This document shows positions 25,300-33,651 of a DNA stretch of 64,000 bases, in pieces. Below the pieces are notes generated by a model that did not search any database, had not been told where the DNA came from, and was given only the letters and a program-made list of their open reading frames with translations. Position 1 is the first letter of the stretch. Every line of letters starts with the position of its first letter. This stretch comes from Pseudopedobacter sp044361595. GTDB taxonomy: Bacteria > Bacteroidota > Bacteroidia > Sphingobacteriales > Sphingobacteriaceae. The stretch covers positions 1 to 64,000 of the forward strand of contig JBIKIN010000001.1 in assembly GCA_044361595.1 (NCBI GenBank), given 5' to 3'. The position numbers and the translations under genes are program-made.

Positions 25300-27009
25300 A
25301 TGACAATCCCTGAATTAAAACAGCTTAAAGAAAGCGAAGATAAAGTGGAGTTTAAAGAGGCGAAAAACCAGTATGCCTACAACAGCAGTCGAAAAAGTGT
25401 TTTGGGTTACACAGTTGCGTTTGCCAATGAAAAAGGCGGTTATTTGGTTTTTGGTTTGAAAGATGCACATCCACATACGGTTTGTGGTTCTAAAGCTTAT
25501 GATGGTAGAGAAGGTCAATTAGAGCAAGATGTTTATCGAGATACAGGAGTAAGAATACAAACAGAAGTTTTGTATGAAGGAGCTAATCGGGTCTTCGTTA
25601 TCAAAATCCCTTCTCGGCCTGTTGGCAAGCCTTTGTATTTTAATGATGTACCGTTGATGAGGGTTGGTGATGGTTTGGATAGAATGTCGGAAGAAATGTA
25701 TCTCTCCATCATTCAGGAACAAGAACCCGACTTTTCTGCCAAAGTTTGCGAAGGCATCAGCATAGCTGATTTGGATGAAGCAGCAATCAAAAAAATGAAG
25801 GAAAGTTATGCCCGCAAGCAAAACAATCCAGGCTTTTTGCAACTCAGTACTGATCAGGTTTTAACTGATTTAAAATTACTAGAAAATAGCAAACTCAATT
25901 ATGCAGCATTAGTTTTACTGGCTAAAAAAGAAGTACTGCATACCAAGTTGCCCCAAAGCAAAACCATTTGGGAGTTTCGCAACAGCGAAGCACAAATACA
26001 CCACGATAGTCGTGAGGTGATTGACGAACCTTTGTTTATTGCTATTGACAGCATTTGGAAACTAATCAATCAACCTACACTCAACCGAAAATACCCCGTA
26101 CAGTCGGGAGCCTATATTTTTGATTTATATGATTTCAATGAAGAAGTAATTCGTGAAGCCATTCTTAACGCCATTGCCCACCGAGATTACACCATTACTA
26201 GCGAAGCAGTTGTAAAGCAATATCCTAGTAAAATTATGATTATCAATCCGGGCGGTTTCCCTAAAGGCGTAACCATTGAAAATATACTCACCGTGAGCAG
26301 TACACCTAGAAGCCGCTTAATGACCGAAATTTTGGAAAAGACGGGGCTGGTAGAACGCAGCGGTCAGGGCGTGGATAAGATTTTCTCCATCACCCTATCA
26401 GAAGGCAAGGCCGAACCGGATTATAAAAATTCGGACATGTTTCAAGTTTCACTAATCCTGCGGACTGAAATTATTGACAAGGCATTTCATGTATTCGTAA
26501 ACCAATACCAAAACAGCGAAAAAGAACCTAAATTGGGTGTAGAGCAAATCATTACACTTTGCAAAATCCGCAACGGCATTTTTCAAAATCTTAAAACTGA
26601 AATCATAAGTCAGTTAGAAAAATCAGGACTGATTGAAAAAGTTTCTGGGCATACCAATCGATATACATTGTCGCAAGAATACCATGCACTAGTAAATGAC
26701 AGTTTGAAAATTGGCAAAAGGTATTTGGTAAAAGAGATTGAACTTCTGCTTTTTGCATTGCAGGGAAATACTTTGAAAATGGGGGAACTGGAGAAAAATT
26801 TAGAAGCATCATTGAATCGAAACCAGATAAAGTACCTGACAGGAAAGTTATTAGAAGATGAGGTTTTAAGTAAAGACGGCATAGGAAGCGGTACTTCCTA
26901 TACTATCCATAAGTCATTTTATCACCTTAGAGGAGAAGTTTTAATTCAAAATATAATTTCATTTTTAAGCAGTAAACATGAAGAGGGCAATTCTCCAAAA
27001 GCAAACTAA
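25300..27009 (+). CDS. AlbA_2/Schlafen-type DNA-binding and HATPase_c_4 regulator (COG2865)
   Basis: 569 residues. An N-terminal AlbA_2 domain (SEDKVEFKEAKNQYAYNSSRKSVLGYTVAFANEKGGYLVFG; KPLYFNDVPLMRVGDGLDRM) is followed by a GHKL-type ATP-binding domain (NEEVIREAILNAIAHRDYT; IINPGGFPKGVTIENIL; GLVERSGQGVDKIF) and winged-helix-like segments near the C-terminus. Such proteins are common in defence islands and act as transcription regulators or partners; the target here is not known. The gene lies between the truncated and the intact hsdR, as if inserted there, with a palindrome in front. Confidence 0.85.
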   Translation: MTIPELKQLKESEDKVEFKEAKNQYAYNSSRKSVLGYTVAFANEKGGYLVFGLKDAHPHTVCGSKAYDGREGQLEQDVYRDTGVRIQTEVLYEGANRVFVIKIPSRPVGKPLYFNDVPLMRVGDGLDRMSEEMYLSIIQEQEPDFSAKVCEGISIADLDEAAIKKMKESYARKQNNPGFLQLSTDQVLTDLKLLENSKLNYAALVLLAKKEVLHTKLPQSKTIWEFRNSEAQIHHDSREVIDEPLFIAIDSIWKLINQPTLNRKYPVQSGAYIFDLYDFNEEVIREAILNAIAHRDYTITSEAVVKQYPSKIMIINPGGFPKGVTIENILTVSSTPRSRLMTEILEKTGLVERSGQGVDKIFSITLSEGKAEPDYKNSDMFQVSLILRTEIIDKAFHVFVNQYQNSEKEPKLGVEQIITLCKIRNGIFQNLKTEIISQLEKSGLIEKVSGHTNRYTLSQEYHALVNDSLKIGKRYLVKEIELLLFALQGNTLKMGELEKNLEASLNRNQIKYLTGKLLEDEVLSKDGIGSGTSYTIHKSFYHLRGEVLIQNIISFLSSKHEEGNSPKAN

Positions 27010-27240
27010 AATTCTCCAAAAAATGGCAAATTACTTGGCAAGCAACAATAAAATGAATTCTCCAAAACAGGCAGGAAATTCTCCAAAACCATATAACTGC
27101 TTTATCGAAACACATGAATATCAATGTATTGATCCCGGTTTGAAGTTATCCAAAACCAACCTTCCATTCTCCAAAGAGGATAAATGCCAACCATATTTCA
27201 ATTATCCGTATTGGTGTTTGAATTCTCTGTATTTCTCCAA
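26991..27240 (+). repeat. Degenerate ATTCTCCAAAA repeats after the AlbA_2 gene
   Basis: The motif ATTCTCCAAA(A) occurs at about 26992, 27010, 27056, 27076 and 27168, and in weaker form near 27232. In frame it encodes NSPK or FSKT, and the first copy forms the annotated C-terminus (EGNSPKAN). This looks like an expanded, frame-decayed tail of the upstream gene rather than a new gene. Confidence 0.5.
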
Positions 27241-27280
27241 ATCAGAACAATTCATCGCTCATCGTTCATAACTCATTAAA

Positions 27281-30200
27281 ATGGAAACACCAAGCTTTAA
27301 AGAAGACCATATCAGCCAAATTCCGGCATTGCAAATGTTGATGAATTTGGGTTATACCTATTTAAGTCCAGCAGAAGCAGATAGGCAAAGAGGCGGCAAA
27401 ACTTCCAACATTTTGTTAGAAGATGTGATGCGGAAACAGTTGAAGGAGATTAATAGCATTAGAGTGAGTGCCACCAAAACCAGCATTTTCACAGACGACA
27501 ATATTGAACGTGGGATTTTAGCATTAAAAAACCTGCCCATGAACGATGGCTACATTGCAGCAAGTGAAAAGGCTTATAACCTGCTCACTTTAGGTCAGGC
27601 ATTGGAGCAAAGTGTAGATGGCGACAAAAAGAGTTTTACGCTACAATACATTGATTGGAAAAACATCAGCAACAATGTGTTTCATGTAAGCGAAGAGTTC
27701 AGCGTAATGCGAAGCACTAGCAAGGAGCATTACCGCCCCGATTTGGTGTTGTTTGTAAACGGTATTCCGCTTTGCATTATAGAGTGTAAAAGACCTGACA
27801 TGAAAGAGCCGTTAAAACAGGCCATCAGTCAAACATTGAGAAACCAGCAGGAAGATGGAATAAGAAATCTTTATGTATACTCGCAATTACTGCTTTGCAT
27901 TTCTTCCAATGATGCAGTTTATGGCAGCAATGATACACAACCCAAGTTTTTCGCCAAGTGGATTGAAAAGTTCAACAGCGAAAAGGAAGAAGCAGCATAT
28001 AAATCAACTTTAAAAGAGTTAAAAAACAAACCATTATCTTCAAAACAAACTGATGAACTGTTTACTGACCGTTTTAAATATGTTAGAAATTATTTTGATG
28101 AATTAAGTAAGGAAGAAATACAGCCAACTGTTCAGGATGAATATTTATATAGCCTATGCCGCCCAGAAAGGTTAATGGATTTAGCTTTCAACTTTATTTT
28201 GTTTGAAGACAGCATCAAAAAAATCACTCGCTATCAGCAGTTTTTCGCTATAAAAAAATCCATGCAACGCATTAAGCATGTAGAAAATGGAAAACGCAAA
28301 GGTGGTGTTATATGGCACACACAAGGAAGCGGAAAGTCCTTAACAATGGTGATGCTAGCCCAAGCCATTGCTATGGAGCCAAGTATTCGCAATCCAAAAA
28401 TTGTCTTGGTAACAGACCGAACTGATTTGGATAATCAGATTACGGGCACTTTTCGCAAGTGTGGCAGGTTTGTAGAAAATGCAAGCACTGGTCAACGTTT
28501 GGTTGAGCTATTGGAAAACAAAAGTGACGCAGTAGTAACCACCATCATCAATAAGTTTGTGGCAGCTGTTAAGAAAATAGATAAGCCTTTAGAGAGCCAT
28601 GATATTTTCGTTTTAGTAGATGAAGGACACCGAACACAGCATGGAACATTTAATATCGATATGCAAAAAACCTTGCCAAATGCGTGTTTTATTGCTATGA
28701 CGGGAACTCCGTTATTTAAAAAAGACAAAAGCACCGCAGAGAAATTTGGTGGAATGATAGATGCCTACACGGTTGACCAAGCTGTAAAAGACAAAGCAGT
28801 AGTTCCACTTCTTTATGAGGGAAGGTTGGCGTTGCAAAATGTAAACGCAAGTCCTATTGATACATTTTTCGGAATGGTTTCTGAACCCTTAACCGACTAC
28901 CAGAAAGCAGATATTAAAAAGAAGTTTGCCCGATATGACCATTTGAATTCTGCCGAACAGAAAATGAGGATGATTGCTTGGGACATCAGTTATCATTTTC
29001 GTGACAACTGGCAAGGCAGAACACCTTTCAAAGGTCAGTTGGTTTGCGACAAAAAAGTGAATGCCGTTAAGTACAAAGAATACTTAGATGAAATTGGCAT
29101 TGTAAGTTGCGAAGTTTTGATTTCTTCTTCAGATGATAGAGAAGGAGAAGAAAGTGCCTACGAAAAAACACCTGAAAAAGTGAAGTCATTTTGGGCAAAA
29201 ATGATGAACGAACATGGCAATTCAAAAAGCTACGAAAAGAACATTATTAGTCGTTTTAAAAATCAGAAAGACCCGGAAATCATTATTGTAGTTGACAAAT
29301 TGCTTACCGGTTTTGATGAACCCAAAAACACGGTTTTATACCTCACAAGGAATTTACAAAGTCACAAACTTTTACAAGCCATTGCAAGAGTAAATCGTAT
29401 TTATCCTGATAAAGAGTTTGGTTATATTATTGACTATTATGGTGTGATTGAAAATTTGGATGATGCCTTACAACTATATTCTTCATTTGAAGATTTTGAT
29501 GATGAAGATTTGGCGGGAACACTCACCAATATTTCGGATGAAATCAAAAAACTACCGCAAAAGCATTCAGACCTTTGGGATATTTTTAAAACCATTGCCA
29601 ACAAACGTGATGCGGAAGCCTATCAGCAATTATTAAAAGATGAAGCGATACGAGTTTTGTTTTATGATAAACTAGCTGCATTTGCCAAGAGTTTGAAACT
29701 GGCTTTATCTTCTATTCAATTTCATAAGGAAGTAGAAGAAAAGGTAATTAATCGTTACAAAGAAGATTTGACCATGTTTTTGAAATTACGTTTGGCAGTA
29801 GTAGAAAGATACAGTGATGAAATAGATTACAAACAATACGAAGGACAAATTCAAAAACTGATAGACACCCATATTACCACCGAGAAAATTGAAACCATCA
29901 CAGAACTGGTAAACATCTTTGATAAGGACAAATTTCAACAAGAAGTAGAGAAAGCAATTGGCGATGATGCCAAAGCTGACAGAATTGAAAGTAGGACAGC
30001 TAAGCACATTTCTGAAAAAATGGATGAAGACCCTGCGTTTTATAAGAAATTTTCGCAGATGCTGAGAGATGTAATTGAAGAGTATGAGGCAGGAAGAATC
30101 AGTAGTGCTGAGAGACTAAAAAGAAGTCAAGAAATCATGAACAATGTTTTGGCACATACCGACAATGATATTCCAGAGCAATTGAAAGATAGAGATATTG

Positions 30201-30508
30201 CAAAAGCATTTTATGGCTTAACGGTTGAGGCATTATCTGAAAAAATTCAAGACAATTTAGTTCGTAAAGAAGTTTTAACACAAACGGCTTTGCAAATTGA
30301 TGACCTGATTCAAGATTCTGTTTTGGATAATGGTAAACCCATTATTGATTGGCAATACAAAACAAACATCACAGGCAAATTGCTTATTGAAATTGGCGAC
30401 TATTTGATTGATGAAGTGCGAGATAAGTATAATGTAGAATTATCATTTAAAGACATGGATAAAATTGCGGAAGATTGTATTGAAGTAGCTAAAATCCGTT
30501 ATAGGTAA
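27281..30508 (+). CDS. hsdR: Type I restriction endonuclease motor and nuclease subunit
   Basis: 1075 residues. The N-terminal nuclease domain has RPDLVLFVNGIPLCIIECKRP with the catalytic ECK at 168-170. The SF2 translocase follows, with Walker A HTQGSGKS (346-353), DEGHR (447-451), the MTGTPL segment and VDKLLTGFDEP / QAIARVNRIYP in the second RecA lobe, then a long helical C-terminus that binds HsdM. It cuts unmethylated foreign DNA after translocation. It is complete, but separated from hsdS by about 5.6 kb of accessory genes. The SprT-like gene overlaps its stop by 1 bp. Confidence 0.96.
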   Translation: METPSFKEDHISQIPALQMLMNLGYTYLSPAEADRQRGGKTSNILLEDVMRKQLKEINSIRVSATKTSIFTDDNIERGILALKNLPMNDGYIAASEKAYNLLTLGQALEQSVDGDKKSFTLQYIDWKNISNNVFHVSEEFSVMRSTSKEHYRPDLVLFVNGIPLCIIECKRPDMKEPLKQAISQTLRNQQEDGIRNLYVYSQLLLCISSNDAVYGSNDTQPKFFAKWIEKFNSEKEEAAYKSTLKELKNKPLSSKQTDELFTDRFKYVRNYFDELSKEEIQPTVQDEYLYSLCRPERLMDLAFNFILFEDSIKKITRYQQFFAIKKSMQRIKHVENGKRKGGVIWHTQGSGKSLTMVMLAQAIAMEPSIRNPKIVLVTDRTDLDNQITGTFRKCGRFVENASTGQRLVELLENKSDAVVTTIINKFVAAVKKIDKPLESHDIFVLVDEGHRTQHGTFNIDMQKTLPNACFIAMTGTPLFKKDKSTAEKFGGMIDAYTVDQAVKDKAVVPLLYEGRLALQNVNASPIDTFFGMVSEPLTDYQKADIKKKFARYDHLNSAEQKMRMIAWDISYHFRDNWQGRTPFKGQLVCDKKVNAVKYKEYLDEIGIVSCEVLISSSDDREGEESAYEKTPEKVKSFWAKMMNEHGNSKSYEKNIISRFKNQKDPEIIIVVDKLLTGFDEPKNTVLYLTRNLQSHKLLQAIARVNRIYPDKEFGYIIDYYGVIENLDDALQLYSSFEDFDDEDLAGTLTNISDEIKKLPQKHSDLWDIFKTIANKRDAEAYQQLLKDEAIRVLFYDKLAAFAKSLKLALSSIQFHKEVEEKVINRYKEDLTMFLKLRLAVVERYSDEIDYKQYEGQIQKLIDTHITTEKIETITELVNIFDKDKFQQEVEKAIGDDAKADRIESRTAKHISEKMDEDPAFYKKFSQMLRDVIEEYEAGRISSAERLKRSQEIMNNVLAHTDNDIPEQLKDRDIAKAFYGLTVEALSEKIQDNLVRKEVLTQTALQIDDLIQDSVLDNGKPIIDWQYKTNITGKLLIEIGDYLIDEVRDKYNVELSFKDMDKIAEDCIEVAKIRYR

Positions 30509-31203
30509 TGACGGCAGCTATACAATTCGGAAGCAGGACTATAAATTTTCGTTTGGAGTATTCAGACAGAAAATCGCTTGGTATTACAGTAAATGCTGAA
30601 ATGGAAGTGTTAGTAAAAGCACCTACAGACACTTCCATGGAAAAAGTTAAAGAGAAAATAAGAAAAAAAGCACCTTGGATAATTAAACAACAAAGCTTCT
30701 TTCTTTCCTTTCATCCAAAGACGCCACAAAGGAAATATGTAAGTGGTGAAACACATTTATATCTTGGCCGCCAATACCGCTTACAAGTTTTAATCGGAAA
30801 AGAAGAATCTGTAAAACTAAAGGGTAAATTCATTGAAGTAACAGCCATTGAAAAGGTGAGAGCTAAGAATTTGTTGAATGAATGGTATTTACTACATGCT
30901 AAAGAAAAGTTTCATTCAATTGCAAAACCCTTAATTGAGAAATTCAAAAAACATAAAGTAGAACCAAGTTCTATTGTATTACGAGAGATGCCAACACGTT
31001 GGGGCAGCTGTACTCCCAAAGGGAAAATCATATTAAATCCTGAATTAGTTAAAGCACCAAAAGGTTGTATTGAATATGTTATTATACATGAACTTTGTCA
31101 TTTAATACATCACGACCACACGCAGAAATTTTTAGATTTACAAACTAAAGAAATAAAAGACTGGGAAAAGTGGAAAATGAAATTGGAGAAACTATTAGCA
31201 TAA
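30508..31203 (+). CDS. SprT-like zinc metallopeptidase (YgjP/DUF45 family)
   Basis: 231 residues. The zinc-binding signature is VIIHELCHLIHHDH: His194, Glu195, His198 and probably His204. The upstream segments IVLREMPTRWGSCTPKGKIILNPELVKAP and FRLEYSDRKSLGITVNAEMEVLVKAP define the YgjP-like family. Such peptidase genes often follow hsdR in Bacteroidota. The ATG overlaps the hsdR stop by one base (TAATG), which points to coupled expression. The substrate is not known; processing of the restriction complex is one idea. Confidence 0.88.
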   Translation: MTAAIQFGSRTINFRLEYSDRKSLGITVNAEMEVLVKAPTDTSMEKVKEKIRKKAPWIIKQQSFFLSFHPKTPQRKYVSGETHLYLGRQYRLQVLIGKEESVKLKGKFIEVTAIEKVRAKNLLNEWYLLHAKEKFHSIAKPLIEKFKKHKVEPSSIVLREMPTRWGSCTPKGKIILNPELVKAPKGCIEYVIIHELCHLIHHDHTQKFLDLQTKEIKDWEKWKMKLEKLLA

Positions 31204-31360
31204 GTAGTCTAAGCACAAAAACAAAAACATTTGCGTTTAATCAAACTTTGTTTCTCTGCATCACCGTTTGTGGTAAAAGTTCCGCTCTTCAGGTAGCTGT
31301 AAAACGTTATACCTCATTCTAGACCAACAAAATTGAAGATATATTTTTTATATTTGAGTT
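31204..31360. other. Leader of the first Doc-type toxin-antitoxin copy
   Basis: A gene-free 157 bp. Its last ~80 bp (from GTTCCGCTCTTC) closely resemble 35245-35325 upstream of the second copy. TATATTTG at 31349-31356 fits the -7 consensus but lies only 4 bp before the start codon. Confidence 0.5.
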
Positions 31361-31549
31361 ATGACAAAGACACAGATTCAATCAGAAATCCAAAAGGTAC
31401 TTGAAAAGGTTCCCGAAAATGTATTGAAAGACGTTCTCGATTTTCTCAAGGAGCTTCAGAATCAACCAGCAGACAAAATAAAGCTGACCAATAATCTACG
31501 TCAAATACTTGCTGAGGACAAGGAACTCCTTGAAAAACTTGCTCAATGA
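31361..31549 (+). CDS. Antitoxin of a Doc-type pair, copy 1 (toxin deleted)
   Basis: 62 residues, predicted mostly helical (QIQSEIQKVLEKVPENVLKDVLDFLKELQ). It differs from copy 2 (35326-35514) in one residue, Val18 for Ile18. The role as antitoxin is inferred from copy 2, where a Doc toxin gene overlaps it by 4 bp (ATGA). Here the toxin has been removed by an in-frame deletion, leaving a lone antitoxin that could still neutralise the copy-2 toxin. Confidence 0.75.
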   Translation: MTKTQIQSEIQKVLEKVPENVLKDVLDFLKELQNQPADKIKLTNNLRQILAEDKELLEKLAQ

Positions 31550-31578
31550 TTGATTTGACGAGATTTTGGAATGGATAA
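31546..31578 (+). pseudogene. Doc toxin remnant: in-frame internal deletion
   Basis: The frame reads MIDLTRFWNG and stop. MI are the first residues and IDLTRFWNG the last nine of the intact Doc at 35511-35864. 321 bp (107 codons) are missing, including the whole Fic core. The junction shares only GA within an ATnGA context, so the deletion occurred at very short homology. Flanking sequence on both sides still matches copy 2. Confidence 0.9.
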
Positions 31579-31630
31579 AAACTAGAACAAAAAAGAAAAA
31601 CTAGGCATTACTTCAAATTTCAAGCTGTTC

Positions 31631-31768
31631 GTGATGTTAGCTTTTTGCGCATCTCAAACTCTAAATAAAGAAGATTTTTTAACCTCAAATCATCATAAAA
31701 TGGATTGAAAATCCACATCATCAATAAGTTCGACTGCCCTACGAAATAGGACGAATAGCAGGAATTTA
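31631..31768 (+). repeat. Three-hairpin repeat, copy R1
   Basis: About 138 bp: GATGTTAGCTTTTTGCGCATC (hairpin 1), a short spacer, GAAGATTTTTTAACCTC (hairpin 2, weakened here), ATGGATTGAAAATCCACAT (hairpin 3), then CAATAAGT...TACG..AT.GGACGAATAGCAGGAATT. Six more copies or part-copies follow within 5 kb. Confidence 0.85.
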
Positions 31769-31770
31769 AA

Positions 31771-31882
31771 AACACACCCCTAACATCGGTATTGCATATA
31801 GCGAATGTCTCTCACTCCTCCGCCAGCTGGCGGAGGAAAGTACAGGCTTTGCTTTAAATCAATGCTTTGTTTGGGGTGTGTC
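31771..31882. repeat. Inverted-repeat-bounded miniature element M1
   Basis: Bounded by ACACACCCC (31772-31780) and GGGGTGTGT (31873-31881). It contains a perfect 20-bp palindrome CCTCCGCCAGCTGGCGGAGG (31817-31836). The sequence is otherwise nearly the same as M2 at 36058-36164, which has a different palindrome at that place. It carries no gene. Confidence 0.8.
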
Positions 31883-31918
31883 TATAATTAATTATTAATA
31901 AATAGCTTTTTAATAATC

Positions 31919-32055
31919 GTGATGTTAGCTTTTTGCGCATCTCAAACTCTAAATAAAGAAGATTTTTTAACCTCAAATAATAATAATTAAATGGATTGAA
32001 AATCCACATCATCAATAAGTTCGACTGCCCTACGGAATAGGACGAATAGCAGGAA
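31919..32055 (+). repeat. Three-hairpin repeat, copy R2
   Basis: Same order as R1: GATGTTAGC...GCATC, GAAGATTTTTTAACCTC, ATGGATTGAAAATCCACAT and the GGACGAATAGCAGG tail. R1-M1-R2 forms a block that recurs as R6-M2-R7. Confidence 0.85.
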
Positions 32056-32366
32056 AAATAAGTTGCGATACCTACGCCAAAACCTCTCCTAAGAAAGCAT
32101 TTCAACAACTCGGTAAGTAGAAGGCCTGTTTGTAACACGAATTTGATAAAAATAGCGTTGATGTGCTTTATAAGACATTTTTTTGTATAATTGAAGTATG
32201 GTTCTTCGTATGAAATATTTTGGTTAAAATCGCCACTTTAGCCAAAGGCTAAAACGTTAGCAAAATTTAAAACGAAAGACAAAAAACAATAAAACAGGCA
32301 TAAAATTTAAACTTACAGACTGATGATTATGTTGAAACAGAATTTTTAAAATCTAAAGAGTAAAAG
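32056..32366. other. Non-coding spacer before the rhuM fragment
   Basis: About 310 bp with no credible gene. One small hairpin TTTAGCC-AAA-GGCTAAA lies near 32242-32258. Nothing else is recognised. Confidence 0.5.
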
Positions 32367-32648
32367 ATGTCAAATATAACTCCAAGTAATTCCGATTTTA
32401 TTCTCTATACTTCTCAAGATGGTGAAGTTAGAGTAGATGTTTTTGTTAATGATGAAACAGTTTGGCTCACTCAAAAGGCAATGCAGGAATTGTTTGATAG
32501 GTCAAAATCAACGGTAAGTGAGCATATTAGTAATGTTTTTAAGGAAGGAGAGTTAGAAGAAAATCAAGTTGTTCGGAAATTCCGAACAACTGCCGATGAT
32601 GGTAAAGACTATGAGGTTTCCCCCATTTGGCGCAAGAATGAGGGGTAA
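32367..32648 (+). pseudogene. Truncated RhuM (virulence RhuM family) gene
   Basis: The first ~84 residues (ILYTSQDGEVRVDVFVNDETVWLTQKAMQELFDRSKSTVSEHI ... ENQVVRKFRTTADDGKDYEV) match the N-terminus of RhuM proteins, which are normally above 300 residues. After DYEV the family expects a 'YNLDVIIAVGYRV' segment; instead SPIWRKNEG and a stop follow. The rest of the gene has been replaced by unrelated, repeat-like DNA up to the AbiE operators. It is probably non-functional. Confidence 0.8.
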
Positions 32649-32823
32649 GGAATTGATTAAAGGCTTCTTGTGCTTTTGAGAACAAATATTAAAAGAGATA
32701 AATACGAGTAGGAAACAGCATAGCGGTAATGGTATTTTCTTAAAAATTAAAGGCAAAAGTACCCATTTCACAGGCTTAAGCCACATAATGTGCCAAACGG
32801 GGCTGATGGTGGGTGCAAGAAGG

Positions 32824-32857
32824 ATTGTCAAGTTTTATGCGCCAAAAACTTGACAAT
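32824..32857. promoter_or_regulatory. AbiE operator-like inverted repeat 1
   Basis: Perfect 13-bp arms ATTGTCAAGTTTT (32824-32836) and AAAACTTGACAAT (32845-32857) with an 8-bp spacer. It has the same TGTC-nAGTTT core as the second repeat just downstream, as expected for paired AbiEi operators. Confidence 0.7.
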
Positions 32858-32864
32858 TTCAAAA

Positions 32865-32894
32865 TGTCCAGTTTTTTTTCTAATAAACTGGACA
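32865..32894. promoter_or_regulatory. AbiE operator-like inverted repeat 2
   Basis: Perfect 10-bp arms TGTCCAGTTT (32865-32874) and AAACTGGACA (32885-32894) with a 10-bp spacer. TATCTTTG at 32902-32909 fits the -7 promoter element, so a repressor bound here would cover the -33 region of the AbiE promoter. Confidence 0.7.
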
Positions 32895-32925
32895 AATCAA
32901 TTATCTTTGCACTACAATAAAAAGA

Positions 32926-33651
32926 ATGAAAATAACTGAATACATAGCATTTACAATAGATAGACTAGCCAAAGGCTATGTATTCACCTATGCTGATTTT
33001 ACTACAGAGGTGAACCAAAAAGAAGCGGTAATAAAAGCACTGAATCGTATGGTGGCTTCGGGTAAAATTGCCAAACTATCCAAAGGCAAATATTACAAAC
33101 CAGAAAATACCCCGTTTGGCAACCTTCAACCCAATCAGGCACAAGTAGTAAAAGATCTATTAGAAGAAAACGGAAAAATAACCGGTTATCTCACAGGCTA
33201 CAGCATATACAACCAATTGGGCTTAACCACACAAGTAAGCAATACAATACAGATAGGCAAAAATCAAGTTCGCCCTAACTTTAAACGAGAACGCTATACT
33301 ATTGCTTTTATAAAGCAAAAAAACACCATCACCAAAGAGAATATCCCTTTGTTGCAGTTGTTAGATGCCATTCGCTACATCAAAAAAATACCTGATGCCA
33401 ATATAGAAGCATCTTGTAAAAGGTTTTTAGCCATTATTAAAACACAAGATGAAAAGGAAATCAATACCTTGGTTCGCTTGGCATTAAAATATCCGCCAGC
33501 TACAAGGGCTTTGTTAGGTGCTTTGTTAGACGCTTTGCAACAAGGCAAAGTAACAGAACCGCTTTTCAAGTCGTTGAACCAAATTACTAAGTATAAACTA
33601 ACAGGTGCAGCTAAAGCCTTATCCACCACCGAAAAATGGAATATTGTATGA
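32926..33651 (+). CDS. AbiEi-like antitoxin and repressor (DUF6088 family)
   Basis: 241 residues. An N-terminal winged-helix part (AKGYVFTYADFTTEVNQKEAVIKALNRMVASGKIAKLSKGKYY) is typical for AbiEi/DUF6088 proteins, then a domain with TGYLTGYSIYNQLGLTTQVSNTIQI. In AbiE systems this protein represses its operon by binding two inverted repeats and neutralises the AbiEii toxin. Both repeats are visible directly upstream. The toxin gene overlaps its end. Confidence 0.88.
   Translation: MKITEYIAFTIDRLAKGYVFTYADFTTEVNQKEAVIKALNRMVASGKIAKLSKGKYYKPENTPFGNLQPNQAQVVKDLLEENGKITGYLTGYSIYNQLGLTTQVSNTIQIGKNQVRPNFKRERYTIAFIKQKNTITKENIPLLQLLDAIRYIKKIPDANIEASCKRFLAIIKTQDEKEINTLVRLALKYPPATRALLGALLDALQQGKVTEPLFKSLNQITKYKLTGAAKALSTTEKWNIV

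Noticed and set aside
26978..27271. 97-codon frame overlapping the end of the AlbA_2 gene
   Set aside because: Encoded by the ATTCTCCAAAA repeats in a shifted frame; best explained as decayed gene tail, not a separate gene.
31854..32138. 94-codon minus-strand frame across R2
   Set aside because: It only arises from M1 and the three-hairpin repeat and is absent from the second block copy.
32553..32831. 92-codon minus-strand frame between rhuM' and AbiE
   Set aside because: Overlaps the RhuM fragment and ends in the first operator; no family resemblance.
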